64,000 bases of DNA, taken from assembly GCA_902613755.1 (NCBI GenBank), contig CACMIH010000004.1:62001-126000 (forward strand), in the 5' to 3' direction. Below the pieces are notes generated by a model. It worked only from the letters and a program-made list of their open reading frames with translations, was not told the origin of the DNA and made no database searches. Source of the stretch: an uncultured Pelagibacteraceae bacterium. Its GTDB lineage: Bacteria; Pseudomonadota; Alphaproteobacteria; Pelagibacterales; Pelagibacteraceae. Every line of letters begins with the position of its first letter. Within the stretch, counting starts at the first letter, position 1. The position numbers and the translations under genes are program-made. Below are positions 36,722 through 47,946 of the stretch, one piece after another.

Positions 36722-38404
36722 TTAATTGTAAATAGACTCAATTTTAGGCATTAGCCGTAAAAGTTCTTTTGTATATTCATGTGTTGGTTTTAAAAATAAA
36801 TCCTCAGTGTTTGAAATTTCACATAATTTGCCATCTTTTAATACGCCAATTCTATCGCACATTTGTCTTACAACAGGTAGGTCGTGACTTATAAACAAAA
36901 TTGTTAAATTTAATTGTTCTTGAAGATCTTTAAGTAAATTTAATATTTGGGCTTGGATACTTACATCTAAAGCAGAGGTAGGTTCATCACAAACTAAAAG
37001 TCTTGGTTGTGTGGCAAGTGCTCTTGCTATTGATATTCTCTGTCTCTGTCCTCCTGAAAATTCATGTGGATATCGATCTGCAGATTTTTGAGTTAATTCT
37101 ACAGACTCCAGCAAATCATAAATATAATTATTTAGATCTAAAGAGGATATGGATGGATTGTGAAGTGTAATTGGTTCTGCAATTATATCTTTTACTTTTA
37201 ATCTTCCATTTAGTGAAGAATAAGGATCTTGAAATATCATTTGAATTTGTTTTCTAAATTTCATTAATTCAGATCTCTGTTTAATTTTTGTTATACAAAC
37301 GTTGTCAAAGAAAATATCCCCAGATGTAGGTTTAAATAAATTTACTATCATTTTAGCAATTGTAGATTTTCCACTCCCACTTTCTCCTACTAGACCAAAA
37401 GATTCTCCCTCTTTTATTTCAAATGAAACATTATTAACAGCCATCACAGAATTTTTAGAATTTTGTGTAAAAAAATTATCATCAAAACTTTTATTCAAAT
37501 TTTTTATCTGAACTAAATCTTGACTTATAATTTCTTTCTTTGACCATCTATTTAGTATTTTGATATTATTTTCTTTTTTTTTATTGTGTTCTTTTTCAAC
37601 TATTACAAATCTTGAAATTTTTTTATTTGTTGGAGGAACTGAGCTCACTAAACTTTTGGTATAATTTTCTTGAGGATTGGTTAATATTTTTTTAGTTTCA
37701 CCGATTTCAACTAAATTACCACTTTTCATAACTGCTACACGATCTGCTGTCTCAGCTATAACTCCCATGTCATGAGTAATTAAGATAACAGCAAGATTTC
37801 TTTCTTTTGTTAATTTTTTAATAAGTTCTAAAATCTGAGATTGAATTGATACATCTAATGCTGTTGTTGGCTCATCTGCAATTAACAATTCTGGCTCGCA
37901 ACATAGAGCTAAAGAAATTACTACTCGCTGTCTCATTCCACCTGAGAATTGATGAGGATAATTATCAAATCTTGCCTCTGCATCTTTTATACCAACCTCT
38001 TTTAATAAATTTATAGATTTATTTTTTGCTTCTTCTTTACTCAATTTAAGATGAGTTTGAATTGTTTCAATTAATTGTTCACCTACTGTAAGAATTGGGT
38101 TAAGTGAAGTTTGAGGATCTTGAAATATCAATCCAATTTTATTTCCCCTATATTTAACAATGCTTTCAGAATTTTCATGAATGTTAAGATCACCTAAAAT
38201 AACTGATCCACTAGATACCTTACCTGGTTCATCGATTAAATTTATAATAGCATTTCCTACTGTACTTTTTCCTGATCCAGACTCTCCAACTAATCCTAAA
38301 ATTTCTCCTTTATTAACCTCAATATTCACATTCTTAGCAGCATAAACTGTTTCTTTTCTCATTTGGTAATCAACACTAAGATTGTTTATTTTTAAAAATG
38401 TCAT
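36722..38404 (-). CDS. Peptide ABC transporter, fused double ATP-binding protein (DppD-DppF type)
   Basis: A 560-residue protein holding two complete oligopeptide-type ATPases. The first has Walker A GESGSGKST, signature FSGGMRQ and Walker B LLIADEPTTALDVS. The second has GESGSGKST, FSGGQRQ and LLVCDEPTSALDVS. A Lys-rich linker lies between them (about 270-310). The start chosen is the ATG at 38404, which overlaps the permease stop (ATGA); an upstream TTG would add twelve residues. Fused pairs such as GsiA/YejF are known. It powers the import of peptides or similar solutes through the adjacent permeases. Confidence 0.94.
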   Translation of the reverse strand: MTFLKINNLSVDYQMRKETVYAAKNVNIEVNKGEILGLVGESGSGKSTVGNAIINLIDEPGKVSSGSVILGDLNIHENSESIVKYRGNKIGLIFQDPQTSLNPILTVGEQLIETIQTHLKLSKEEAKNKSINLLKEVGIKDAEARFDNYPHQFSGGMRQRVVISLALCCEPELLIADEPTTALDVSIQSQILELIKKLTKERNLAVILITHDMGVIAETADRVAVMKSGNLVEIGETKKILTNPQENYTKSLVSSVPPTNKKISRFVIVEKEHNKKKENNIKILNRWSKKEIISQDLVQIKNLNKSFDDNFFTQNSKNSVMAVNNVSFEIKEGESFGLVGESGSGKSTIAKMIVNLFKPTSGDIFFDNVCITKIKQRSELMKFRKQIQMIFQDPYSSLNGRLKVKDIIAEPITLHNPSISSLDLNNYIYDLLESVELTQKSADRYPHEFSGGQRQRISIARALATQPRLLVCDEPTSALDVSIQAQILNLLKDLQEQLNLTILFISHDLPVVRQMCDRIGVLKDGKLCEISNTEDLFLKPTHEYTKELLRLMPKIESIYN

Positions 38405-39339
38405 TTTTTTAATTTTGGATTTAAAGTATCTCTCATCCAATCCCCTAATAAATTAATTGAAAATGCTAAAATAACTAAGAAAATTGCTGGAAAAAAAGTT
38501 ATCCACCATTCTCCTGAAAATAAAAAGTCATTACCAAGTCGTATCAATGTCCCTAAAGAAGGTGTTGTTGGAGGTACGCCAACTCCTAAAAAACTCAAAG
38601 TAGACTCAGCTAAAATAGCAAGAGCTAAACCAATAGTTCCAATTACTAACACCGGTCTTAAAATATTTGGTAAAATATGTTTAAACATAATAATTATATT
38701 AGAAACCCCAATTATTGTTGATGCTGAAACATAGTCTTTATTTTTTTCCACCAAAGTTGCAGCTCTTGAAACTCTAGCAAATTGTGGCCACTCTGAAATT
38801 CCGATTGCAAATATTAAAACATAAATTGCCATTTCATCATGCATTTCTCTCGAGATTAATCCTCTTGCTATTCCATCAACCAATAATGCCATCAAAATAC
38901 TTGGTACTGTTAACTGAACATCAGTTAACCTCATTACTATCATTTCATATTTTCCCCCAAAAAATCCCGCTGTTAATCCCAATCCAACTCCAAGAATTAA
39001 GCTAAAAATTATCGCAGAAAAACCTACTATTAAAGAAATTCTACATCCATACAAAATTGTTGATAACATATCTCTTCCTTGTCCATCAGTACCTAAAATA
39101 AATTTAGCAAGGCCATCTTCTGTCCATGAAGGTGGTGTGAATGCATCCATCAATGATAGAGAGGATGGGTCAAAGGGATTGTACGGTGTTACGAGCTCAA
39201 CAAAAAAAGAACAGAAAAAAATTATAAACAAGATAGTAGATGATGCAATGGCAGTTGGCGATTTAATAAAGCTATGATAAATATCACTATCTTTTACTCT
39301 TTCCCAAGTACTTAAAGTTTTGTTATCCACTTGCTGCAT
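38401..39339 (-). CDS. Peptide ABC transporter permease (DppC type)
   Basis: A 312-residue permease of the DppC/OppC family, with the long N-terminal cytoplasmic stretch before helix 1, the ILGTDGQGRDMLSTILYGCRISLIVG segment, and the EAA loop KDYVSASTIIGVSNIIIMFKHILPN, followed by ESTLSFLGVGVPP. It overlaps dppB by 17 bases at its start and the ATPase gene by 4 bases at its end. Confidence 0.94.
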   Translation of the reverse strand: MQQVDNKTLSTWERVKDSDIYHSFIKSPTAIASSTILFIIFFCSFFVELVTPYNPFDPSSLSLMDAFTPPSWTEDGLAKFILGTDGQGRDMLSTILYGCRISLIVGFSAIIFSLILGVGLGLTAGFFGGKYEMIVMRLTDVQLTVPSILMALLVDGIARGLISREMHDEMAIYVLIFAIGISEWPQFARVSRAATLVEKNKDYVSASTIIGVSNIIIMFKHILPNILRPVLVIGTIGLALAILAESTLSFLGVGVPPTTPSLGTLIRLGNDFLFSGEWWITFFPAIFLVILAFSINLLGDWMRDTLNPKLKK

Positions 39340-40306
39340 CTCCTTTAACTCTTATTCTTGGATCAATTAAATAATAAAGAATATCAACTATAAAATTTAT
39401 CATTACGAAAACAAAAGCTATAAAAACTAAATAAGCTGACATGATTGGTATATCTACGAATTGAACTGCTTGAATAAATAAGAAGCCCATTCCAGGCCAT
39501 TGAAAAACAGTTTCAGTAATAATTGAAAACGCAATTAAAGTTCCAATATTTATTCCTGCTATAGTTATTACTGGTATCAATCCATTTTTTAATGCATGTT
39601 TATATTTAATACTATTTTCACTAATGCCTCGAGCACGTGCAAATTTAATATAATCTGTTTGTAATATTTCCATCATCTCTGCTCGCACAAGTCTTATGAT
39701 ATAAGTCATTTGGAAAAGGCTTAATGTTACTGAAGGAAGTATAATTGCTTTCAGTCCTGAAACTGTTAAAAAACCTGTAGTCCAAAAACCTAAATCAACA
39801 ACTTCCCCTCTACCAAAAGAAGGTAATATTCCTAAGATTACTGCAAACAAATATATAAATAATATACCAATTACAAATGTGGGGAGTGAAACTCCAAGCA
39901 AGGAGACGGCTAAGACAAAATCACTTAAAAAACCTTTTCGATTTATGCCTGTATAAACTCCTAACAAAGTACCAGTAATTAGTGCAATAAGTGCTGAAAT
40001 AACCACAAGTTCAATAGTTGCAGGCAATCTTTCAACTATTAACTCTGAAACAGGTCTTCTTAATTGATATGAAATTCCAAACTCACCCTTAGAAGCATTA
40101 ACTATAAATCTTGAAAACTGTACATGAATTGGATCCATTAAACCTAATGTTTCTCTTAATTCCGCTCTTTCCTCATCAGAAGTTTCTTCTCCAACCATGT
40201 TATTGATTGGATCTCCAACAAAATTAAATAAAGAGAAAGACACAAAGGCGACAACCAACATCACCAAAGCGGATTGAAACAGCCTTTTAAAAAAATATTT
40301 TATCAA
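39323..40306 (-). CDS. Peptide ABC transporter permease (DppB type)
   Basis: A 327-residue permease of the DppB/OppB family. It has the first helix and cytoplasmic RRPVSELIVERLPATIELV segment, and the EAA loop TDYIKFARARGISENSIKYKHALKNGLIPVITI. It pairs with the DppC-type protein. It follows the binding protein after a gap that contains a strong inverted repeat, which probably lowers its expression. Confidence 0.94.
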   Translation of the reverse strand: MIKYFFKRLFQSALVMLVVAFVSFSLFNFVGDPINNMVGEETSDEERAELRETLGLMDPIHVQFSRFIVNASKGEFGISYQLRRPVSELIVERLPATIELVVISALIALITGTLLGVYTGINRKGFLSDFVLAVSLLGVSLPTFVIGILFIYLFAVILGILPSFGRGEVVDLGFWTTGFLTVSGLKAIILPSVTLSLFQMTYIIRLVRAEMMEILQTDYIKFARARGISENSIKYKHALKNGLIPVITIAGINIGTLIAFSIITETVFQWPGMGFLFIQAVQFVDIPIMSAYLVFIAFVFVMINFIVDILYYLIDPRIRVKGDAASG

Positions 40307-40323
40307 TTTGTGAAGGTTTAAAT

Positions 40324-40357
40324 TTATAAGCCCTTTAAATTTTTAAAGGGCTTATAA
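40324..40357 (-). terminator. Inverted repeat between binding-protein and permease genes
   Basis: A perfect 16-base inverted repeat (TTATAAGCCCTTTAAA, 40324-40339, and its complement at 40342-40357, 2-base gap) lies 10 bases after the binding-protein stop. The stem core is GCCCTTTAAA with A/T-rich ends, and only a short, interrupted T-run follows on the minus strand. It probably acts as a partial terminator or mRNA 3'-end stabiliser giving more binding protein than permease, as also seen at 20756-20790. Confidence 0.75.
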
Positions 40358-40367
40358 TAATTTTTAA

Positions 40368-41930
40368 TTAGTTAAAACTAGCAGTTCTGAATAACGGTTC
40401 ATTATTCGGTCTGATAGGAACATTAACATTGCTTTTAGATGCCCAAGAAATTACTTGGTGATGTAGAGGAAGATAAGAAATATCATCTTTTACAATTTTC
40501 CAAGCTTTTGCAATTGCAGCATTTCTTTTATCTAAATCAACTTCACCTTCCATAACTCTAATTGCAGCATCAACATCAGCGTTACTAAAGTTAACTTTGT
40601 TCCAGCTGGCACCACTTTCATATAAGTAATGGAAAACATAGTGACTATCTAAAGTTGGAACACCCCATCCAAGCATATAGAAATCACCTTGATCATCTTT
40701 AAGCTCTTTGAAGTGTTTACTTTTAGTTTGGGCAAATAAGTTAACGTTAACTCCAATTTTACCTAGCATTCCAACAACAGCAGTACAAATTGCTTCATCA
40801 TTTACGTATCTGTCATTAGGACATCTAAGTTCAACATCAAAACCATTAGGATAACCTGCATCAGCTAAAAGTTTTTTTGCAGCATTAACATCGTAAGGCA
40901 ATCTTTTATCAAGATCAGCTGTATATCCATTAACACCTGGGAAAGTTATAATTCCCGCTGGTTCACTTAAACCTCTCATAACTTTTTTCTTGATCGCTTC
41001 AATATCTATTGCTTGATAAAGAGCTTGTCTTACCTCTTTTTTCTTAAATGGATTATCACCTGTGTTACCAGTTCTTAATTTGTCAGCTGCTTGATCCATA
41101 CCTAAGAAAATTGTTCTCATTTGAGCTGTACTTTCAACTTTGTGACCTGAAGAAGATCCAATTCTTTTTAAGTCTTGAACAGGAGCATCAGTAACTATAT
41201 CAATTTCACCAGATAATAAAGCTGCTACTCTTGTAGCTGCATTTTTAATAGGCATCAATTCAATTTGAGTTACTTTTTTGTCCTTCATTTCACCCCACCA
41301 GTGTTTATTTCTTTTAAACACTGTCTTGGTGTTAGGCTCTCTTAAAGTTATTTTAAAAGGACCAGTTCCCATAGCATTAGTAGCAGAGAAAGTTTCTTGT
41401 CCCGCATCCCAGTTTTGTGGTGACATTGCAAAGTTTTTTTCTGACCAAGCTTTAGACATTATAAAAATGTTTGATAATTGGTTTAAAAGAATAGGGTTAG
41501 GTTTACTTGTAGTTATTTTAACAGAGTAATCTCCAACCGCTTCAACATTAGCAACAGTGCTGATGTATTCTTTAAAGTCAGATGTTCTTTGCTTAGCTCT
41601 TAATATACTAAAAACAACATCTGCTGATGTCATTCCAGAACCATCTGAAAACTTAGCATCTTCTCTTAAAGTAAAAATCCAAGTATTTGGATCAGTAGCT
41701 TTCCATTTTGTTGCTAAAGCAGGTCCTATTTTCATGTCCAAGCCTCTTTGAACTAGAGCTTCATAAACTTGTCTAGATACTTGAGTAGTTGGACCCTCAT
41801 TTTGCGCATGTGGATCTAGTGTTAAACTGTCTCCTTGCATAGACCATTTAATAGTTTTTGCCCATGCTGAAGAAAATCCGAATACTAGAACTAATGACAA
41901 TAGTATTCTTACTATATTTTTAGTCTTCAT
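40368..41930 (-). CDS. Peptide ABC transporter substrate-binding protein (DppA/OppA type)
   Basis: A 520-residue periplasmic binding protein of the SBP_bac_5 family with a signal peptide (about 1-24, VFGFSSAWA). It begins IKWSMQGDSLTLDPHAQNEGPT and contains WTFTLRE-like WIFTLREDAKFSDGSGMTSADVVFS and GTGPFKITLREPNTKTVFKRNKHWWG. A strong ribosome site (GAGGGG) precedes the ATG. It likely binds short peptides or another small solute; opine, nickel or glutathione types share the fold. Confidence 0.94.
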   Translation of the reverse strand: MKTKNIVRILLSLVLVFGFSSAWAKTIKWSMQGDSLTLDPHAQNEGPTTQVSRQVYEALVQRGLDMKIGPALATKWKATDPNTWIFTLREDAKFSDGSGMTSADVVFSILRAKQRTSDFKEYISTVANVEAVGDYSVKITTSKPNPILLNQLSNIFIMSKAWSEKNFAMSPQNWDAGQETFSATNAMGTGPFKITLREPNTKTVFKRNKHWWGEMKDKKVTQIELMPIKNAATRVAALLSGEIDIVTDAPVQDLKRIGSSSGHKVESTAQMRTIFLGMDQAADKLRTGNTGDNPFKKKEVRQALYQAIDIEAIKKKVMRGLSEPAGIITFPGVNGYTADLDKRLPYDVNAAKKLLADAGYPNGFDVELRCPNDRYVNDEAICTAVVGMLGKIGVNVNLFAQTKSKHFKELKDDQGDFYMLGWGVPTLDSHYVFHYLYESGASWNKVNFSNADVDAAIRVMEGEVDLDKRNAAIAKAWKIVKDDISYLPLHHQVISWASKSNVNVPIRPNNEPLFRTASFN

Positions 41931-42012
41931 TATTCCCCTCGTTTTTTAAATTTATTTAAAAAAGTATAAGTGAAATAATTGAATTATAGTAGCAATAATT
42001 TACTGATAAAAT

Positions 42013-43601
<1,589 letters not shown>

Positions 43602-43606
43602 TATGA

Positions 43607-45373
43607 TTATACTAAGGCTTTGCCTTTTCCTTTAATTTTATTATCCTCTTGATCATTTGGACCTAAGATCATTTGATTATGAGGTTTTCCAGATGGGATC
43701 ATTGGAAAACAATTTTCATTTGGATCCACATGGCAATCAAATATCACTGGTCCATCATAATCAATCATTTCTTGAATTTTATTATCTAGATCAGCTGGAC
43801 TGTTTGCTTTGATTCCTTTGCATCCATAAGCCTCTGCCATTTTCATAAAATCTGGTAACGCTTCAGAATAACTTTCTGAATAGTTCTTTTCATGCAACAA
43901 CTCCTGCCATTGTCTTACCATCCCCATGTATTGATTATTTAAAATAAATATTTTTATAGGAAGATTGTACTGAACCGCAGTAGACATTTCTTGCATAGTC
44001 ATTAAAACTGAAGCTTCTCCAGCAATATCAATTACTAATTTTTCAGGATGAGCAATTTGTACACCAACTGCTGCTGGTAATCCATAACCCATAGTTCCTA
44101 AGCCACCAGATGTCATCCATCTATTTGGTTTGTTAAATTTATAATGTTGAGCAGCCCACATTTGATGTTGTCCAACCTCTGTAGTAACATAAGTATCTTT
44201 ATTTTTAGTTAACTCATAAAGTCTTTTAACGGCATGTTGAGGCTTAATACTTTCATTGCTATTTACAAAATTAAGAGAGTTTTTTTCTTTCCATTTTTCA
44301 ATTTGTTCCCACCACTTAGCGATATTGGATTTATTTGATTTACTATGGCCATTTTTTCTTTTAGCAATTGTCTTATTAATTTTACTGATGACACTCGTAA
44401 CGTCACCAACTATTGCAAGATCCACCTTGATAATTTTATTAATTGATGATGGATCTATATCAATATGAACCTTTTTTGAATTCGGTGAAAACTCATCTAT
44501 TTTTCCTGTAATTCGATCATCAAATCTTGCACCAATATTAATTAAAAGATCACAATCATGCATAGCATTATTTGCTTCATAAGTACCATGCATACCAAGC
44601 ATTCCTAAAAATTGATTATCATCTCCAGGGTACGCACCTAATCCCTGAAGTGTAGAAGTTATAGGAAAACCAGTTAAATCTACAAATTCTCTTAAAGCCT
44701 GACTTGCTTTTGGACCTGAGTTAATTACTCCTCCACCACTATAGATGATTGGTTTTTTGGCCTTGCTTAATAATTTTACTAATTCATCAATTTGATCTTG
44801 AGAAAATTTATTATGTGATTTTCCATTCAATTTTTTCTCTTTATTAGGTTTTTTATATTTTGTTTTTGCAAACTGAATATCTTTTGGAATATCAATTAAA
44901 ACTGGTCCTGGTCTCCCAGTAGTTGCAACTCTAAAAGCTTCATGCATCACTTTTGAAAGATCATTTATATCTTTAACTAACCAATTATGTTTCGTACAAG
45001 GTCTTGTAATTCCTGTAGTGTCACATTCTTGAAAAGCATCAGTTCCAATTAGATGTGTTGGAACCTGACCAGAAATACAAACTAATGGAACAGAATCCAT
45101 ATAAGCATCAGTTAAGGCAGTTACGACATTTGTAGCTCCTGGACCTGATGTGACTAAAACTACTCCTGGTTTTCCAGATGATCTTGCATAACCTTCAGCT
45201 GCGTGTCCAGCACCTTGTTCGTGTCTTACCAAAATATGTTTTATAGAAGGATGATTTTTTAATTCATCATAAATTGGCAACACTGCACCGCCAGGATAAC
45301 CAAAGATATGCTCTACCTTTTGATCTTCAAGACATTTAAATACGATTTCTGCTCCAGTTAATAATTTTGGCAT
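43607..45373 (-). CDS. ilvB: Acetolactate synthase large subunit
   Basis: A 588-residue catalytic subunit. Diagnostic features are the catalytic glutamate in LVRHEQGAGHAAEGYARSSGKPG, QVPTHLIGTDAFQECDTTGITRP, the FAD-associated GMLGMHGTYEANNAM and the ThDP motif around DIAGEASVLM to LNNQYMGMVRQWQ. The second motif reads AGEASV in place of GDGSF, keeping the overall layout of AHAS. It makes acetolactate for valine/leucine and acetohydroxybutyrate for isoleucine. Confidence 0.96.
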   Translation of the reverse strand: MPKLLTGAEIVFKCLEDQKVEHIFGYPGGAVLPIYDELKNHPSIKHILVRHEQGAGHAAEGYARSSGKPGVVLVTSGPGATNVVTALTDAYMDSVPLVCISGQVPTHLIGTDAFQECDTTGITRPCTKHNWLVKDINDLSKVMHEAFRVATTGRPGPVLIDIPKDIQFAKTKYKKPNKEKKLNGKSHNKFSQDQIDELVKLLSKAKKPIIYSGGGVINSGPKASQALREFVDLTGFPITSTLQGLGAYPGDDNQFLGMLGMHGTYEANNAMHDCDLLINIGARFDDRITGKIDEFSPNSKKVHIDIDPSSINKIIKVDLAIVGDVTSVISKINKTIAKRKNGHSKSNKSNIAKWWEQIEKWKEKNSLNFVNSNESIKPQHAVKRLYELTKNKDTYVTTEVGQHQMWAAQHYKFNKPNRWMTSGGLGTMGYGLPAAVGVQIAHPEKLVIDIAGEASVLMTMQEMSTAVQYNLPIKIFILNNQYMGMVRQWQELLHEKNYSESYSEALPDFMKMAEAYGCKGIKANSPADLDNKIQEMIDYDGPVIFDCHVDPNENCFPMIPSGKPHNQMILGPNDQEDNKIKGKGKALV

Positions 45374-45378
45374 TATGC

Positions 45379-45408
45379 AATCTAGCTGAAGTTGTACTCA
45401 TTGGTCAA
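45379..45408 (-). promoter_or_regulatory. Candidate promoter for ilvB, possibly leaderless
   Basis: On the minus strand TTGACC (45408-45403) and TAGATT (45384-45379) are separated by 18 bases. The predicted start of transcription would fall at or next to the ATG (45373-45371), which would give a leaderless message with no Shine-Dalgarno. The -35 match is good but the -10 is weak. No attenuator peptide rich in branched-chain codons was seen. Confidence 0.25.
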
Positions 45409-45425
45409 GTTTAAGAGTGAAAATT

Positions 45426-46334
45426 TTAAATTTTTTTTAAAAATTTATTTAAGTCTTGTGGCTTTAACTTTGTCCAGCTTATCATGTTACCTCTAGCCCA
45501 AGTGCTTTGTCTTTTAGCGTATTGTCTAGTTTTTATGGCTATTTTTTCTATAATTTGCTCTAAATCTTTTTCTTTATTTAGATAATTTTTGATTTCCGTC
45601 ACTCCAATAGCCTTATTTACACTTTTATCTTTTCTAACTTTAAGTTTTATAAAATTTTTAACTTCTTTTATTGCTCCATTTTTTATCATCTCCATAGTTC
45701 TTACATTGATGCGCTCAATTAATTCTTGTCTAGGGAAATCAATATAAATTTTAAAAAAATCATCTTCCACGAAGTTTGATTTTGTGTTTTTAAACCATTC
45801 ATGTAGAGATTTTTTTGTAAACTTTTTAACTTCATAAGCTCTGATAGATCTTTGAGTGTCTGTAGGGTTTATTTTTCCTCTTAAGGATGGATCTAATTTT
45901 AATAATTTTTCATAAAATTTCTTTTGTCCAATTTTTTTTTGCAAATCTCTAATTTGATTTCTTAATTTTAATGAAATATTTGGCATTTTAACTAAACCAT
46001 CAGTTAAAGCTTTAAAGTATAAGCCTGTACCTCCAACAAGAATTGGAGTTTTTTCTCTTTTTTGAACTTCCTTAATTTTTTTAGTAACTAGCTTAAGCCA
46101 ATCACCTGTAGAGAAGTTTTTTGTTACATCATGAAAACCATATAAATGATGTTTTACTTCATGGTATTTTTTTGGATCTGGTCTAGCTGATAAAATTTTA
46201 AGCTGTTTGTATACTTGCATACTATCTGCATTAATGATCTCTCCATTAACTTTTTTTGCAAACTTAATTGCAAAACTTGATTTTCCTGAAGCTGTAGGAC
46301 CTGAGATTAATACAATCTTGGATTTTAAATCCAT
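45426..46334 (-). CDS. miaA: tRNA dimethylallyltransferase
   Basis: A 302-residue MiaA adding the isopentenyl group to A37 of UNN-decoding tRNAs. The P-loop is SGPTASGKSSFA, then ADSMQVYKQLKILSARPD, VGGTGLYFKALTDGL and the C-terminal KRQSTWARGNMISW. An upstream TTG (46340) overlapping the degP stop is possible, but the ATG at 46334 is preferred. It ends the hflK-hflC-DUF2065-degP-miaA run. Confidence 0.95.
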   Translation of the reverse strand: MDLKSKIVLISGPTASGKSSFAIKFAKKVNGEIINADSMQVYKQLKILSARPDPKKYHEVKHHLYGFHDVTKNFSTGDWLKLVTKKIKEVQKREKTPILVGGTGLYFKALTDGLVKMPNISLKLRNQIRDLQKKIGQKKFYEKLLKLDPSLRGKINPTDTQRSIRAYEVKKFTKKSLHEWFKNTKSNFVEDDFFKIYIDFPRQELIERINVRTMEMIKNGAIKEVKNFIKLKVRKDKSVNKAIGVTEIKNYLNKEKDLEQIIEKIAIKTRQYAKRQSTWARGNMISWTKLKPQDLNKFLKKI

Positions 46335-46336
46335 GA

Positions 46337-47752
46337 TCAATCTAGCTTAACGCCAATGTATCGTCTTTGATTTTGATTATTATAGATTGCAAGTAAAACT
46401 GTTTTTTGATTTGAGTTTAGAACTTCTTTAGTAATTTTTCTTAAATCATCAGCAAAGATGATTTTTTTCTTCTGTGCTTCAACAATAATACTATTTAGCT
46501 CTATTGAATTTGCTACAGGACTATTGTTTGCAATTTTTGTTATTACAAGTCCTGTTGTCTGGTTTGGTAAATTTCTATTTTTAATATCTTCTTTAGTTAA
46601 AGGCCTTACGGCAATTCTCAAACTTTCAATTATTTCTTCATCATTCTGTTTTTGAGTTTCTTTATTTTTGCTTATCTTAAAATCATCTGAAGTCTCTAAT
46701 CTTCCTAGAATAACATTTTTAATAATCTCTTTTTTGTCTCTCCAAATTTTAACCTCGACTCTTCTTCCAACTTCTGTTTTTGCTACAATAGCAGGGAGTT
46801 CTTTCATTTGATTTATTTTTTCTCCATTAAATTCTAAAATAATATCACCAGCTTGTATTCCTGCTTTTTCTGAAGGACTATTTTCAGCAACGCTAGCAAC
46901 TAATGCTCCTCTTGCTTTATCTAGTTTTTCAACTTCAGCAATTTCTTTTGTTACATCTTGAATTCTTACACCCAGCCAACCTCTTTTTGTTTCACCAAAT
47001 TCAATTAATTGTTTAATTACAATTTGAGCACTGTTTGATGGTATAGAAAATCCGATTCCAATAGAACCATTACGTCCTAGAATTGCTGTGTTAATTCCAA
47101 TTACATTTCCCTTCATATCAAATAATGGACCACCTGAATTTCCAGAATTGATAGAGGCATCTGTTTGAATAAAATCCTCATATCTTGATAAACCAATTGA
47201 TCTATTTCTTGCTGATATTATTCCAGCTGTAACCGTTCCACCTAAGCCAAATGGATTTCCAATTGCTAAAACCCAATCACCAATTCTTGCTTTATCAGAG
47301 TCTCCAAATTCTACAGGTATAAACTTTTCATCTGTTTCTAATTGCAAAACAGCAATATCCATTAGAGGGTCAGCACCTAAAACCTTTGCTTTAAATTCTT
47401 GGTCACCATTTACCCTAACTATAATATCGTCAGCATCTTGGATAACATGGTTATTTGTTACTATAATTCCTTTCTCATCAATTATAAACCCAGAACCTAA
47501 TGCAGCTGATTGTCTTTCTTGAGGTGTCCCAAATTCTTTAAACATATCCTCAAAAGGAGATCCTGGAGGGAACTGAAAAGGGAAAGGATTAGTGTTAGTT
47601 ACTACGGTTGTTGTGGTAGAAATATTGACTACAGATGGCATTAATTTTTCTGCAAGATCTGCAAAGGATGCGGGAACTGGTTTAGAGTTTACATTTAATG
47701 AAAAAGTAAATGATAAAACTATTGATAAGAATATAATTTTAATTTTTTTCAT
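46337..47752 (-). CDS. degP: Periplasmic serine protease, DegP/HtrA type
   Basis: A 471-residue protease-chaperone with a signal peptide (about 1-23). The catalytic triad is H102 (TNNHVI), D132 (LMDIAV) and S206 (GNSGGP). PDZ1 spans about 245-345 (GWLGVRIQDVTKEIAE, AGIQAGDIILEFNG), with a second more diverged PDZ at the C-terminus. It degrades misfolded envelope proteins. Its start is 1 base after the DUF2065 stop, and its operon with HflKC suggests joint envelope quality control. DegQ/MucD naming is equally possible. Confidence 0.93.
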   Translation of the reverse strand: MKKIKIIFLSIVLSFTFSLNVNSKPVPASFADLAEKLMPSVVNISTTTTVVTNTNPFPFQFPPGSPFEDMFKEFGTPQERQSAALGSGFIIDEKGIIVTNNHVIQDADDIIVRVNGDQEFKAKVLGADPLMDIAVLQLETDEKFIPVEFGDSDKARIGDWVLAIGNPFGLGGTVTAGIISARNRSIGLSRYEDFIQTDASINSGNSGGPLFDMKGNVIGINTAILGRNGSIGIGFSIPSNSAQIVIKQLIEFGETKRGWLGVRIQDVTKEIAEVEKLDKARGALVASVAENSPSEKAGIQAGDIILEFNGEKINQMKELPAIVAKTEVGRRVEVKIWRDKKEIIKNVILGRLETSDDFKISKNKETQKQNDEEIIESLRIAVRPLTKEDIKNRNLPNQTTGLVITKIANNSPVANSIELNSIIVEAQKKKIIFADDLRKITKEVLNSNQKTVLLAIYNNQNQRRYIGVKLD

Positions 47753-47753
47753 A

Positions 47754-47939
47754 TTAGCTCTTAATGTAATAAATAATTATAAAACCTATTACCGCAAAGA
47801 TAAGTCCACCTGATCTAAGTTGACTATCTTTAACTAGTTCTAATTTTTTCAACATACTTTTCATTTTTGCTGGAAATAAGGCGTACAAAATACCCTCAAT
47901 AAACATAAAAAGACCAAAAGCTATAACTAGCTCACGCAT
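47754..47939 (-). CDS. DUF2065 small membrane protein
   Basis: A 61-residue protein with two hydrophobic helices (about 4-24 and 44-60) separated by a basic loop (PAKMKSMLKKLELVKDSQLR). This layout and its place between hflC and degP identify it as DUF2065. The function is unknown. It is conserved in this position in many Proteobacteria as far as I recall, which argues for a role with HflKC. Confidence 0.85.
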   Translation of the reverse strand: MRELVIAFGLFMFIEGILYALFPAKMKSMLKKLELVKDSQLRSGGLIFAVIGFIIIYYIKS

Positions 47940-47946
47940 TTAAAAA

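Noticed and set aside
43607..45373. ThDP motif of IlvB reading AGEASV as a sign of a broken enzyme
   Set aside because: Variation of GDGSF to GEASF-like sequence occurs in bacterial AHAS and the rest of the motif and the catalytic glutamate are intact.
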